Source: Pseudogymnoascus destructans (lineage: Eukaryota; Ascomycota; Leotiomycetes; Thelebolales; Thelebolaceae). Taken from it: a DNA stretch of 64,000 nucleotides. The notes below the pieces were generated by a model. It ran no database searches. It saw only the letters and a list, made by a program, of their open reading frames with translations, and was not told the DNA's origin. Both the position numbers and the translations under genes were made by a program. Below, one piece after another: positions 1 through 9,319 of the stretch; positions within the stretch are counted from its first letter, which is position 1; every line of letters begins with the position of its first letter. The DNA lies in NCBI RefSeq assembly GCF_001641265.1, contig NW_020167556.1, positions 79,393-143,392 of the forward strand, given 5' to 3'.

Positions 1-254
1 TAAACAACAGGTAAACCATAGGTTAATATACCCAGCTCCTTTCGTACGAGGGGGCTATCCTTATTTTATTCTAATTTCCTCTAGAAGATAGAAACCATAC
101 TGTCTCACGACGTATTTAACCCAGCTCGTGTAACTTATTAATCGACGAACAGTCGAACCCTTCATGATTACTGCATTCATGTGGATAAGTTAAGCCGACA
201 TCGAGGTGCCAAACTGCGCACTCAATTTGTACTTCCTGGCGCAATTAGCCTGTT

Positions 255-2249
255 CAAAATTTGTTATCATAAAGGTTATTTATCCTTTATTTCCATCTTT
301 CACAAGATGGTTCAGACTATTTCTTCATTTCTTTTTATATAGTAAATGCAACGCGAGAATTATGAAGAATAATTTAAAAGGATAATAATACTATTTAGTA
401 ATTATTTACTGCTTATTCAACCTTTAGACCAAAAGCTCCACTACGTGTTTTTGTATTTACTACAGTATATTGCACATTAGATTTAGCATGACCTCTTAAC
501 ATTACTGATGATAATTTTCTATAAGAAGAATCCAAATTTTTAATGCTACCTTTTCATTTTACCTTAAATACAGATCTAGAGGCAGTAGAACGTTTACTTA
601 ATCTACCTTTAGCTTCTAATCTTACACCCGACATATCCTTATTTTTCAAAGAATCAAATACAATATCTAACGGATTATAAGTGTTAATATAATTTTCATT
701 ATAAGCTGTTAAAGGTGTTTTATCTTTATCACCTGACATAAACGTTTGAAGAAGGTAATATATCTAGTAATAATTGATCTAACGTATCCTTATCTGTGTT
801 ATATTTATTTATATTAGAATTAATATGTAAATTTTTAAGGTGATCTAGGCAAAAGTTATCTACTTTTACACTATTTTCTTTTATCTTATTAACTCTAGTA
901 ATTTAACTAAATATAAGGAAGATTTTAAGACATTTAATAGATTATTTTTTCTATTTTTCAATTTTGTAGATATTACTTCTGTAAAAATGTCACTATTGAA
1001 ATACAAAGTTTTTAAATTTACTATATTAAATTCTACTTCTTTACTGTAAAGTTTACCTATTATTCCTTTTAATTTTAATATAAACTCATCCTCAAATTTA
1101 GATTTATTTAAGTTAAGTAAAAGTTTACATGTAGCAATCTCTTAATTTCTTTACTTAAAAAATTTTTTCTTAAGGACTCTGTATATAATTGGTCCAATTT
1201 TTTATGAGCTATTTTATCATTTTTACTTAAAATTATCATTTCATTTATAATATCTAAATATGATACCATATAAGGGTCTACTTTTAAGTCTAGATTTGAC
1301 TTTAAATTAGACTTTAACTCCTCTAAATAATCTACAAGAGAAGCTTCTTTTTTATATACATTTATATCATGTAATAGATTTATTAAAGATGGATTTATAT
1401 CAAGATTTTTAAGTATAGAGGTAAAATAAGCTTTTATTAAATTTTTTCAATTTTAAAGTTAAATAAATTTTTCTGCATTATATGTATATAAGGTTACTGT
1501 TACTTTAGAACTTGTGTGTTTTAATTCTGCTTTACTTATCAATATCTTATTTAGAGATAGTCTTCTAAATCTTATAGCTATTTTACTACTTTTTAATGTT
1601 TTATTATTAAATAAAAATTAAAATAACTTTTAACTAACTGACTTAAAGTTTTATCTGCAATAGATAAATTTTTATATAACTTTGGTTATAAGCATACACA
1701 GAATTAAATCATTCTTTAGTCGCAGCAGGAAAAACACGAGTAGGACCTATAGTGTTAGAAATAACATCTAAAGGTATATTTTATGTTTAAAATTTATTTT
1801 TTTGTTAAATATAAGGGGTTTCAATATTTCAGTTTTTTGGTTATTATTTTTCATGTTTTTTAATTATTTATACCAACATAATACAGTGGTAATAAGCTTT
1901 ACTTTAATCTAAAAACTTTAAAGAAACTAAACTAAAGTAAAGACTATTTCATTAATAAATTAATATTAACTAAGGTTAAGCAATATAAATAATATTGCAA
2001 TTATATAACTATATATTAAGAAAGTTGGGCATTATTAGAAAGATTATTGTTAGCATAACTCACTTTCTAGTCGTTGACGGTTTTACTTTTAACACCTTTT
2101 TAAGTAATTATGCTAAAGTAAAGTTCGCTTCAAGTATACTAAGTCCTCAGACAAAGTTATTCTTGAAATTAACCCAATAAATTGCCAATGAGTTTAAGTC
2201 TAATTAACCAATATTAAATATTAGTAGACTTAAACATTGGAGGACTAAC
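255..2249 (-). other. Group I intron in rnl (GGGAT|AACAGG site), first pass
   Basis: The exon junction GGGAT|AACAGGCTAATT equals the conserved E. coli 2449/2450 region, the classic site of the rps3-bearing LSU intron of ascomycetes. The intron ends in G as group I introns do, and an AGTCTGAACC P7-like element lies near 305. It carries rps3. This pass is about nine bases shorter than the second through indels. Confidence 0.85.
402..1854 (-). CDS. rps3: Ribosomal protein S3, frame broken by indels in this pass
   Basis: This is the first-pass copy of the intron-encoded small-subunit ribosomal protein. It is five bases shorter than the intact second-pass copy at 32550-34007, so the frame is lost at several homopolymers. 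The conserved C-terminus (GRLSKRSTASRSV, then GLKGWISSK) is readable. The breaks are best read as consensus errors. Confidence 0.85.
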
Positions 2250-2538
2250 ATCCCTAGCGTAGCTTTTTCATAAATCCAAGACCTTTCCTTTCTGCATCTT
2301 GTGATCATATGCCCCGCTTACGCGACTGATAGACGTGTAAGTCAAACAGTAAAGCAAGATTAAGCCATTAAACTTGACAAGTAATAAACATAATTATCAT
2401 ATTAGCAATTTGTAGTTTGGTTTCACCAAATACACCTAATAAAAAAATTAAAAAAACATTGGAAAGATATCTACTTCAATGTTTTAATTACATCTATTTT
2501 CCATATAGATAAAATCTTACTAGGATAAAAAAATATTT

Positions 2539-2685
2539 CTAACTTAATAGATAAATAGCTGGATTAGTTATAGCATAAGCTACACCAAATAACAAACTAA
2601 AAATAAATACATTAAATATATAATGTATTGTTAGTCATGAAAACTTATTTCCAAATAGTATACTTAGAAGTAAGTCATGTCAATT
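2539..2685 (-). other. 48-codon open frame with membrane-like composition inside an rnl expansion segment
   Basis: In code 4 the minus strand is open from AAT at 2685 to TAG at 2539. The product is very hydrophobic (for example SLLFGVAYAITNPAIY) with two TGA tryptophans and no ATG at its head. It sits in an AT-rich LSU loop, so it may be chance or an inserted gene fragment. It is intact in both passes (also 34695-34841). Confidence 0.25.
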
Positions 2686-4923
2686 TTACAAAATTAACTT
2701 TGGATACACCCAGGTACTTTTTATGGGATCTGTGCCCCGCATAAACTGCCTCCTAGCCATTGTTTCCCTAACATAGTAGGGGTAATTTCCTATCTTTAGA
2801 TAAGAAAATAGAATAAATCTATCAATATGACGAATAAAATAAAGGTCTTCCAATAATATCTAACCAATTACCTTATATTACTAAAATTAATTAAATCACA
2901 TTCAATAACTAGCAACAGTAAAGCTGCATAGGGTCTTCTCGTCTAACTAGAGGTAAACTGTATCTGCACAGTTATTCCAATTTCACTGAGCCAATCATTG
3001 AGACAGCTGTTGTATCGTTAAATCATTCATGCAAGACCGCATTTAACGGCCAGGTATTCCGCTACCTTAGGACCCTCAAAATAAGGCCGCCATTGATCGG
3101 GGTTTCCTTCAAAGTCAAGCTTATATTAGTCAACTTAATAAATCGTTAACCAGCCGACATCGGGCAGAAATCACACTCAATACTTTGATTTATTATCTTA
3201 CTGCAGAGTGCTTTGTTTTAATTAAACAGTCGTACAACACTATTCCATGCTTCCTATTCTTTACCTGATATTAATCAGGAGGAATGGCTCTCCTTATCCC
3301 TAAGTTACGGTAGTTAGTTTGCCGAGTTCCTTAATGATTGTTCACTCAAACGCCTTCGTATACTCTACTTGCTTACTTGGGGTAGACTCTAGGTACGGTT
3401 ATTATGTCGCCTTAATAATAAATATTTTTAAGATATTTACTATTTAAGGTTTTTACTGTTTTTCCAGAACCTTCTTCACTTAAGAAAAAGATAATAAGAC
3501 GAAACATCTTAATCTCTTTTTCTTATAAAAGGTTGTTACTTTGTAGACAAGATTTTCTCATCGTTTAATCCTTTAGGTTTATAAACTTAGAGGCCGTTAC
3601 TTTAAAAAATCCATAAGCTTTAGGCGAGGGGGATATACCCCCTTTTCGTTACTCATGTCAGCATTGTCACTTGGGTCATTTATTCCTAAATCTTTTTAAG
3701 AAATAGTCTAAAATTTACCCAACGTTCCGCTACCCCATATTATATAATATTATGTTTTAATATGGACAAGGTGTCGGTATATTATTTAGATCCGTTAAAT
3801 TTTCGGTGCCACTATCAATGTAAATAGTAAACTATTTACTGAACCAGTGCTCTGTTACGAGGTCTTCAAAAATGGCCGCTTCTAAGCCTATTTCCTAGTC
3901 GTATTTGATAGAAACTTCCTTAATTTCACTTAATATTAATTTTGGAACCTTAACTCTTGTTCTGGGCTGTTTCCCTTTAGACATACAACCTTAGCGTACT
4001 ATGTCTGATTATTTAATATTCATCATTGCCCTTCCGAGTGCGAATACTCACCGATAAAATCTTCACGATCCCCCGATATGTACAAAAATAATAAATAACA
4101 CAAATAAATATGTTATCTATTAAAGTTGCCTGAGATCACAGTTCTGTACCTGCTATGATGTAACTTAAATTACCTACTTCTATAGGTTTCGCAGAAAACC
4201 AGCTATCCTGGTCAGTTTTGTCTTTCACTAACTTACCACAGTTCATCGGATATCTATACAACGATAACCCGTTCGGGCTTTTATAACCCTGACTATGGTA
4301 AGATCACCAGGCTTCGGGTCTAATTTTAGATACTAATTCATTATTTCATAATTGGTTTATCTAGGCATTGCTGCTCGCATCTAACATTAACTTACTGACC
4401 CATTATGCAAAAGGTACGCTCTCACTATGTATTTAAACTTTGCTTGAGCTGCTTATAAAACTACTAATTCAAACCTTTCCTTCACAGAACTATACGCTGT
4501 CGCTTATATATTATATTTAGCCTTAGAGGAAGGTTCCCCTTAACATTCAAACAGGTTTATAGCCCGTTCTACTTATTTAAAGTATTAATAGAGATTTAGT
4601 TATCCTTTATCTCCTTTTAATACTCTAGGCTCTTCTACTTTAATTCACACTAATTGTAGAATCTCGTTTGATTTCTTTTCCTAAAGCTACTAAGATGTTT
4701 CAATTCACTTCGTTTATTACTGAATTTATCTAAGAGTTCATGTGTTAAGTATTTTTACACAATTTAAAAATATTACTCTCTTTAATATATAGCAAGGTAT
4801 TCCTAATAGTTTCTTTATATACTTGCTTATACTACAATTTATAGTATATAAACATTAAATCTATATCCATTACATTATATTACTAATACCAATTTAGTAC
4901 ATGTAGTACTAAATTACGTATTT

Positions 4924-4996
4924 TCGGGTTATTATGGTTCGAACATAACAATTCCTCAACCCAAATGAGACGCCTAACCAACCTGGCTCTAACCCG
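4924..4996 (-). tRNA. trnP: tRNA-Pro (UGG)
   Basis: Acceptor CGGGTTA pairs with TAACCCG, the anticodon loop is TTTGGGT, and the T-loop is TTCGAAC. It is the last tRNA of the K-G-D-S-W-I-S-P block just before rnl. Confidence 0.93.
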
Positions 4997-5025
4997 TTTA
5001 TAATAATGTATTATTGCTAATAATA

Positions 5026-5112
5026 CAGAGAATATCCGATTTGAACGGATGTGATTTATAAAAAACCAAATAAATCTCAAGTTTACCGCCTTAACCGCTC
5101 GGCCAATTCTCT
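5026..5112 (-). tRNA. trnS: tRNA-Ser (UGA), class II
   Basis: Acceptor AGAGAAT pairs with ATTCTCT. The anticodon loop is CTTGAGA and a long variable arm is present. The D-loop lacks one base that is present in the second pass (GGTTTAAGGC there), probably an error. Confidence 0.9.
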
Positions 5113-5154
5113 TTACTATGGTTTACAACATATAATTTATATAGTATTATACTA

Positions 5155-5226
5155 TGATTCTTTCAAGACTTGAACTTGAATAACATCCTTATCAAAAACG
5201 CACTTTACCAATTAAGTTAAAGAACC
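5155..5226 (-). tRNA. trnI: tRNA-Ile (GAU)
   Basis: Acceptor GGTTCTT pairs with AAGAATC, anticodon loop TTGATAA, T-loop TTCAAGT. It lies between trnW and trnS(uga). Confidence 0.9.
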
Positions 5227-5251
5227 TTATGCTAAACTAATATATGTTTTA

Positions 5252-5323
5252 CAAGAGTACTCAGACTTGAACTGAGAACATGAAATCTGAAGCTTCTTGT
5301 TTTGCCTATTAAACTATGCTCTT
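5252..5323 (-). tRNA. trnW: tRNA-Trp (UCA), reads TGA
   Basis: The anticodon loop CTTCAGA gives UCA, which reads both TGG and TGA. This agrees with the many in-frame TGA codons at conserved tryptophans in this genome. Confidence 0.9.
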
Positions 5324-5360
5324 TTATTAAAACCTTAACGAAAGTATAGCTTTTTATTAA

Positions 5361-5438
5361 CGGAAAGAGATGAATTGAACTCCAGGTGTTAATACACAAT
5401 ATTTAGCAAATATCTCGCCTTACAATGGCAACTTTTCC
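5361..5438 (-). tRNA. trnS: tRNA-Ser (GCU), class II, with base losses in this pass
   Basis: Anticodon loop TTGCTAA, and the 5' acceptor strand GGAAAAG. Three bases present in the second pass (37521-37601) are missing here, including one A of the acceptor 3' strand. Confidence 0.88.
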
Positions 5439-5504
5439 TTTCTATGATAACATAATAAAAAGACTTTTTTATGCTAACAATAAAAAACATATTCAGTATA
5501 TATG

Positions 5505-5577
5505 CGGGCCAGACCGGATTCGAACCGACATCTACTTTCGTGACAAGAAAGTCCTTTACCAATTAAGTGACTAACCC
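5505..5577 (-). tRNA. trnD: tRNA-Asp (GUC)
   Basis: Acceptor GGGTTAG pairs with CTGGCCC using G-U pairs. The anticodon stem CTTTC/GAAAG encloses TTGTCAC, and the discriminator is G. Confidence 0.93.
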
Positions 5578-5586
5578 TTGTTATTT

Positions 5587-5657
5587 TGCGGCTAGCCGAA
5601 GTCGAATCGACATAAAACGTTTGGAAGACGTCGGGTTTACCATTAACTTATAGCCGC
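5587..5657 (-). tRNA. trnG: tRNA-Gly (UCC), copy A
   Basis: Perfect acceptor GCGGCTA/TAGCCGC and anticodon loop CTTCCAA. An identical second copy lies between cox1 and cox2 at 24561-24631. Confidence 0.93.
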
Positions 5658-5666
5658 TTATTCTTT

Positions 5667-5739
5667 TAAGACCTATGGGATTTGAACCCATATAATAGTG
5701 ATTAAAAGGCACATGCTTTACCAATTAAGCCAAAGTCTC
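5667..5739 (-). tRNA. trnK: tRNA-Lys (UUU)
   Basis: Acceptor GAGACTT pairs with AGGTCTT, T-arm TGGG/CCCA around TTCAAAT, anticodon loop CTTTTAA. The anticodon stem is weak (three good pairs). It is first in the block leading to rnl. Confidence 0.85.
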
Positions 5740-5797
5740 TAAAGATATATAATATTATTTATCTTTTATTAGTTTACTAATACTTATATAGTTATAT

Positions 5798-6607
5798 TTA
5801 TGACCCTCAATAGTATATAGATACGAATAAGAAAAGTCATACTACATCTACAAAATGTCAATACAATATACTTGACTCTAAACCTAAATGATGGTTATCT
5901 GTAGCATGGTAAGCTAATACACGTCATAAACCTACAGCTATAAAAGCTGTTCCTATCATTACGTGTATCCCATGGAAACCTGTCCCAAAATAAAAACATG
6001 ATCCGTAGGCTCCATCACTTATAGTAAATGAAGAGACTGTGTACTCTACACCTTGAAAACCTGTAAAGATTAAGGCTAATAAAACTGTAGCTACTATACC
6101 GTATAAGGTTCCACTTCTGTTTCCTTGTATTAAAGAATGATGAGCATATGTAACTGTTACACCACTAGACAATAATATAATAGTATTAAGCAAAGGCAAT
6201 TCAAAAGGATTTATAGCTTCTATACCCATAGGTGGTCATTGAGCACCTAATTCTACAGTAGGTGATAAAGCACTATGAAAGAAGGCTCAAAAGATAGCTA
6301 AGAAAAATAATGCTTCTGAAACAATAAATAGAGCAACACCCATGTTTAACCCTTTTTGTACTGCTAATGTATGATTACCTAAATATGTACCCTCACTTAT
6401 AACATCACGTCATCAAAAGGACATAGAAGAAACAACAGCTATAAAAGAACAAGCTAAATAGAATCCTGCGTTACTAAATCCGTGCATAGTTAAGACACCG
6501 CTGGTAGTTAAATTAAATAAGGCAATACATGTGTAAATAGGTCAAGGTGAAGGAGAAACTAAATGAAACGGATGTGCTTGAAACTGACTTCTGTTAAGGT
6601 TTGTCAT
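5798..6607 (-). CDS. cox3: Cytochrome c oxidase subunit 3
   Basis: Encodes the 269-residue third core subunit of complex IV in the inner membrane. The ATG at 6607 opens [20 protein letters not shown], the usual fungal N-terminus. The C-terminus has the conserved [12 protein letters not shown] and VDVVWLFLF segments and ends in TAA. Several tryptophans are TGA, so a standard-code search sees only a 101-residue piece. There is no intron. It is followed by the trnK-to-trnP block and preceded by the trnV pair. The frame is intact in both passes. Confidence 0.97.
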
Positions 6608-6809
6608 CTTTTTATTTTTCTTTACTTGTCTGGAACAAACTTAATTTTCCTTTTTCACTATTTGTGTATTAATCAGATACATTTTTATTTTTCGTGTTAA
6701 ATATTGATATAACATTCATATTTAGAAGAACTAATACCTAAAAAAAAAAAGATACGTATATATACATGGTTTAAGGAGACGTTCAATTTATTGTAGATAC
6801 TACTCTATT

Positions 6810-6882
6810 TAAAGGATAAGTGATTTGAACATTTAACCTACCATGTGTAAAACGGTTGCTCTACCAATTGAGCTAATCCCTC
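6810..6882 (-). tRNA. trnV: tRNA-Val (UAC), slightly degenerate copy
   Basis: Anticodon loop TTTACAC on a good stem (ACCGT/ATGGT). The T-stem has an A-C mismatch and the acceptor uses two G-U pairs, so this copy is weaker than the one at 7174-7247. Confidence 0.8.
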
Positions 6883-7173
6883 TAGGGTTAATATATATAT
6901 ATTAACCTATAAATTGTCCGGTCTTTATATTTAGATTAATATATATTACAGACCTTTAATTAACTCATCTATTATGAATTAAGTTTTCTCTGTAGTATAA
7001 ATAGAATCGGGTAATAATTAGCTTCATATTTTTAATTTTATTTAGAATCTGATACATATGTAGGTATTGATATAGACTTACATTTATTCTTCTAGATAAA
7101 AAAAAAGAAATTTACAAAGGAAGTATAAAGACAGACTAATGTATTAAATATTAAAACTTATAATAAACTCCTT
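6883..7173. other. AT-rich spacer between the two trnV copies
   Basis: About 290 bases of AT-rich sequence. A short TA-rich stretch beside trnV is shared with the flank of the second trnV, so the duplication extends past the tRNA. I see no open frame or RNA fold of note. Confidence 0.5.
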
Positions 7174-7247
7174 TAAGGGATAAAATGATTCGAACATTCA
7201 ACCTACCGTGTGTAAAACGGTTGCTCTACCAATTGAGCTAATCCCTC
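7174..7247 (-). tRNA. trnV: tRNA-Val (UAC), better-paired copy
   Basis: Acceptor GAGGGAT pairs with ATCCCTT, T-stem GAATG/CATTT, anticodon loop TTTACAC. This pass carries one extra A in the T-stem region compared with the second pass. Confidence 0.88.
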
Positions 7248-7351
7248 TAGGATTAATTTATATATATATATTAACCTATATTTATGTTAATACTTTATGT
7301 ACCACCAGCAGCAGTTATTTCACTTACTCTCCTCAAAACCACAGATTTAAA

Positions 7352-7625
7352 TTACTCCGCTACTCCATGATTGTGCACATTTATAGCTATATGCCACATA
7401 ATACGAATTCTACCCGTTTCAGGGTCAGCTTCAAGAATAGCTAATTCCGAAAAATATCGGACTGTTAAGCATAACACGATAGTCTGCGATAAGTACATCT
7501 AAATTAACATTACCACATATAACACCATGAGCTACAGCATCTACGTCACAAATTCTACTTAGAGGTATAATTATATTACCATTCTTATATAAATAACCGT
7601 TAGGAACATTATATACTCTAAACAC
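7352..7625 (-). pseudogene. Unidentified 90-codon ORF (frameshifted here), possible 3' part of a broken gene
   Basis: In the second pass this is open for 90 codons from a GTG (39521-39793). Here one extra G near 7467 breaks it. A TAG precedes the GTG directly. Another frame, open from about 7813 down to this point, would join it with a one-base shift, giving about 150 codons. I recognise no family. No transmembrane segment is obvious, and the product is rich in Val, Ile and charged residues, unlike neighbouring respiratory proteins. It may be a decaying former ORF. Confidence 0.45.
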
Positions 7626-7832
7626 CTAGTTTCTTTAATTATACTATTTCATGCAATAAGCCCTCAAGATTGCTTACTTAAGATAAGAGACTCACACAAA
7701 GATAAATCAGGTAATTTAATTAAATAGGGTGCTACTGCTACTAAATAATCTAAACCACTATTGGTAAAATTTTCCAGAAATGTTCTTAACAATTCGAATA
7801 TCTTTTGTTTAATTTAATTTTTATATATTATT

Positions 7833-7998
7833 CTACACTTTTGACTAAGATACATAGATATATATATTAGATAATTAGAATTATATTGTGTACGTACTTT
7901 AAGTACATTGAGTAAACCTAGTGCGAAAGTGAGTACAAGATTCGAACTTGTGTCCTTATGTCCATAACACAAAACTCTACCCTTTGAGCTAACCCATC
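7833..7998 (-). repeat. Direct repeat flanking nad6, unit 1 (contains a trnR-like element)
   Basis: About 165 bases beginning at CTACACTTTTGACTAAGATA and running through a tRNA-like sequence match 8706-8868 closely, in the same orientation. The two units bracket nad6. Confidence 0.85.
7927..7998 (-). tRNA. trnR-like tRNA with anticodon AUG (drifted duplicate)
   Basis: The T-arm (ACAAG, TTCGAAT, CTTGT) and acceptor 3' strand are identical to the trnR(acg) copy at 8797. The anticodon loop is TTATGGA, giving AUG, where the sister has CTACGGA. The acceptor has one A-C mismatch. It could be a pseudo-tRNA or a tRNA with changed identity. A regular trnH(gug) exists elsewhere. Confidence 0.5.
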
Positions 7999-8041
7999 TA
8001 TAATTACTATAGACAATTTAATATTAAATCTTAGTATTGCA

Positions 8042-8679
8042 CTAGTTTTTTTGTTTTATTGTTATAACAATTGCACCTACCATAGCTAATAATAAAATTA
8101 TCGAGGTCAATATTAATCATATACTATGACTAGAATATAAAATATTTCCAATAGTAGTTATATGACTAGTTTCAGATAAAGTTCCGTCCCATGTTTTACT
8201 TGTAACATAGCTTAAATCAAGATCCTTTGGTGTAATATCTTCTATATTAATTAGATTATTATCTAAGTTTATATTAACACTTTTTTCATCAAGACTCCCC
8301 TTTAAAGGTCATAAGTTATCAGCTGGAAAACTAAGACCAAGACCTAAACCAAATATAAGAAGTGGGATACTATTACTTGTTTCATTTGATAATTCACTTA
8401 TTCTAACATTTATTAACATAAGTATAAAAAGGAATAAAATAGAAACAGCTCCTACATAAACTAATAAGTAAGATAAACCTATAAAATTAAGGCCTAACAC
8501 TATAAGATAACAAGATATACTTAAAAATAACCCGATTAAAAATAGCACAGAAACTATGGGATTCTTACATACTATGACCAAGATACCAGAAAAAATACAA
8601 ATCAAAGACAACAAGTCTAATACCTCTGTTTGGTACCCGTTTGTAAAAGTTTCATGAAAAACAAAAGTGATAAGTTCAT
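8042..8679 (-). CDS. nad6: NADH dehydrogenase subunit 6, one base lost in this pass
   Basis: First-pass copy of the membrane-arm complex I subunit. It starts MNLS at 8679 and ends QKN-TAG at 8042. It is 638 bases long, one fewer than the second pass. The missing base is an A in the run near 8664 (AACAAAAGTG here, ACAAAAAGTG there). The second-pass copy (40210-40848) is intact. Confidence 0.95.
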
Positions 8680-8705
8680 TTTTTATGTATAGTTTTTTAA
8701 ATCTC

Positions 8706-8868
8706 CTACACTTTTGACTAAGATATATCTATATATTAGATAATTAGAATTATATTGTGTACATACTTTAAGTACATTGAGTAAACCTAGTCAGGAAAGT
8801 GAGTACAAGATTCGAACTTGTACCCTTGTGTCCGTAGCACAAAGCTCTACCTATTAAGCTAACACACA
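8706..8868 (-). repeat. Direct repeat flanking nad6, unit 2 (contains trnR)
   Basis: Partner of 7833-7998. It shares the long leader (CTACACTTTTGACTAAGATA and AAGTACATTGAGTAAACCTA) and the tRNA T-arm, with scattered substitutions in the tRNA half. Confidence 0.85.
8797..8868 (-). tRNA. trnR: tRNA-Arg (ACG)
   Basis: Anticodon stem TTGTG/CACAA encloses CTACGGA (ACG), with a strong T-arm. The acceptor TGTGTGT/ACTCACT has two T-T mismatches, so even this better copy is somewhat eroded. It is the only candidate for reading CGN codons. Confidence 0.75.
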
Positions 8869-8917
8869 TAAAAAATAAATAAACTCAAACAGAATTAAAT
8901 TAAATTAAATTAAGAAA

Positions 8918-8980
8918 CAGATAGGTAGAGATACAGAAACAGAAACATAGACAGAAACATAAACAGAAACATAAACATTA
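8918..8980. repeat. Short tandem repeat of GAAACATA(G/A)ACA-type units
   Basis: About five imperfect 12-base units built on ACAGAAACATA run between trnR and trnN. They look like a slippage-prone microsatellite and have no coding signal. Confidence 0.75.
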
Positions 8981-8986
8981 TTAATT

Positions 8987-9058
8987 AGCCCTTAAGATGA
9001 TTCGAACATCTAACCACAATATTAACAGTATTATGCTCTACCTTTGAGCTATAAAGGC
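8987..9058 (-). tRNA. trnN: tRNA-Asn (GUU)
   Basis: Acceptor GCCTTTA/TAAGGGC, T-arm AGATG/CATCT around TTCGAAT, anticodon loop CTGTTAA. Confidence 0.92.
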
Positions 9059-9088
9059 TCTACATATACAATGAAGTTGTTGATTAAA

Positions 9089-9159
9089 GTGCGGGCAAAG
9101 GATTTGCACCAATATATACTGATCATGAGTCAGTTATGTTACTATTACATCAACCCGCA
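9089..9159 (-). tRNA. trnM: tRNA-Met (CAU), separate from the rnl cluster
   Basis: Acceptor TGCGGGT/GCCCGCA and anticodon stem ACTGA/TCAGT around CTCATGA. The T-stem is weak. It is one of three CAU tRNAs, the other two being downstream of rnl. Confidence 0.85.
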
Positions 9160-9187
9160 TTTGGGCTATTAGGCTTAATAAACTATT

Positions 9188-9273
9188 TAGGAAGAAAAGG
9201 AATTGAACCTTCGACAGCAAAAGGCTATTGAGTTTACAGCTCAACCCGTCATACCAACAAACGGAACCTTCCT
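9188..9273 (-). tRNA. trnY: tRNA-Tyr (GUA), class II
   Basis: Acceptor AGGAAGG/TCTTCCT, anticodon stem TTGAG/CTCAA around CTGTAAA, and a long variable arm as usual in fungal mitochondrial trnY. It is the nearest gene downstream of rns. Confidence 0.92.
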
Positions 9274-9319
9274 TTAGTATACAATATCTTAAATATTACA
9301 TACAGTTTATTGTTTACTT

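Larger units (their letters stand above)
1..4880 (-). rRNA. rnl: Mitochondrial large-subunit rRNA, first pass, 3' end cut by window start
   Basis: The reverse complement carries LSU landmarks: the GTACGAAAGGAGC sarcin/ricin-type loop near 45, the peptidyl-transferase segment around the intron site, and domain I near 4700 (GAAACATCT and GGAAAAGAAATCAA). About 270 bases of the 3' end lie before the window start; the second pass shows them. One group I intron (255-2249) interrupts domain V. The 5' boundary is approximate, just downstream of trnP. Confidence 0.93.

Noticed and set aside
1995..2180. 61-codon plus-strand ORF
   Set aside because: Lies across the rnl intron core; chance AT-rich frame.
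4883..5080. 65-codon minus-strand ORF
   Set aside because: Shadow of trnP and trnS(uga).
7208..7444. 78-codon plus-strand ORF
   Set aside because: It covers trnV and the antisense of orf90; the composition shows no protein constraint.
7927..7998. A second trnH because the anticodon reads AUG
   Set aside because: Body and T-arm are those of the neighbouring trnR, the discriminator is not C, and a regular trnH(gug) is present at 30614-30686.
8918..8980. CRISPR-like array
   Set aside because: Units are 12 bases, imperfect and without spacers; a microsatellite in mtDNA.
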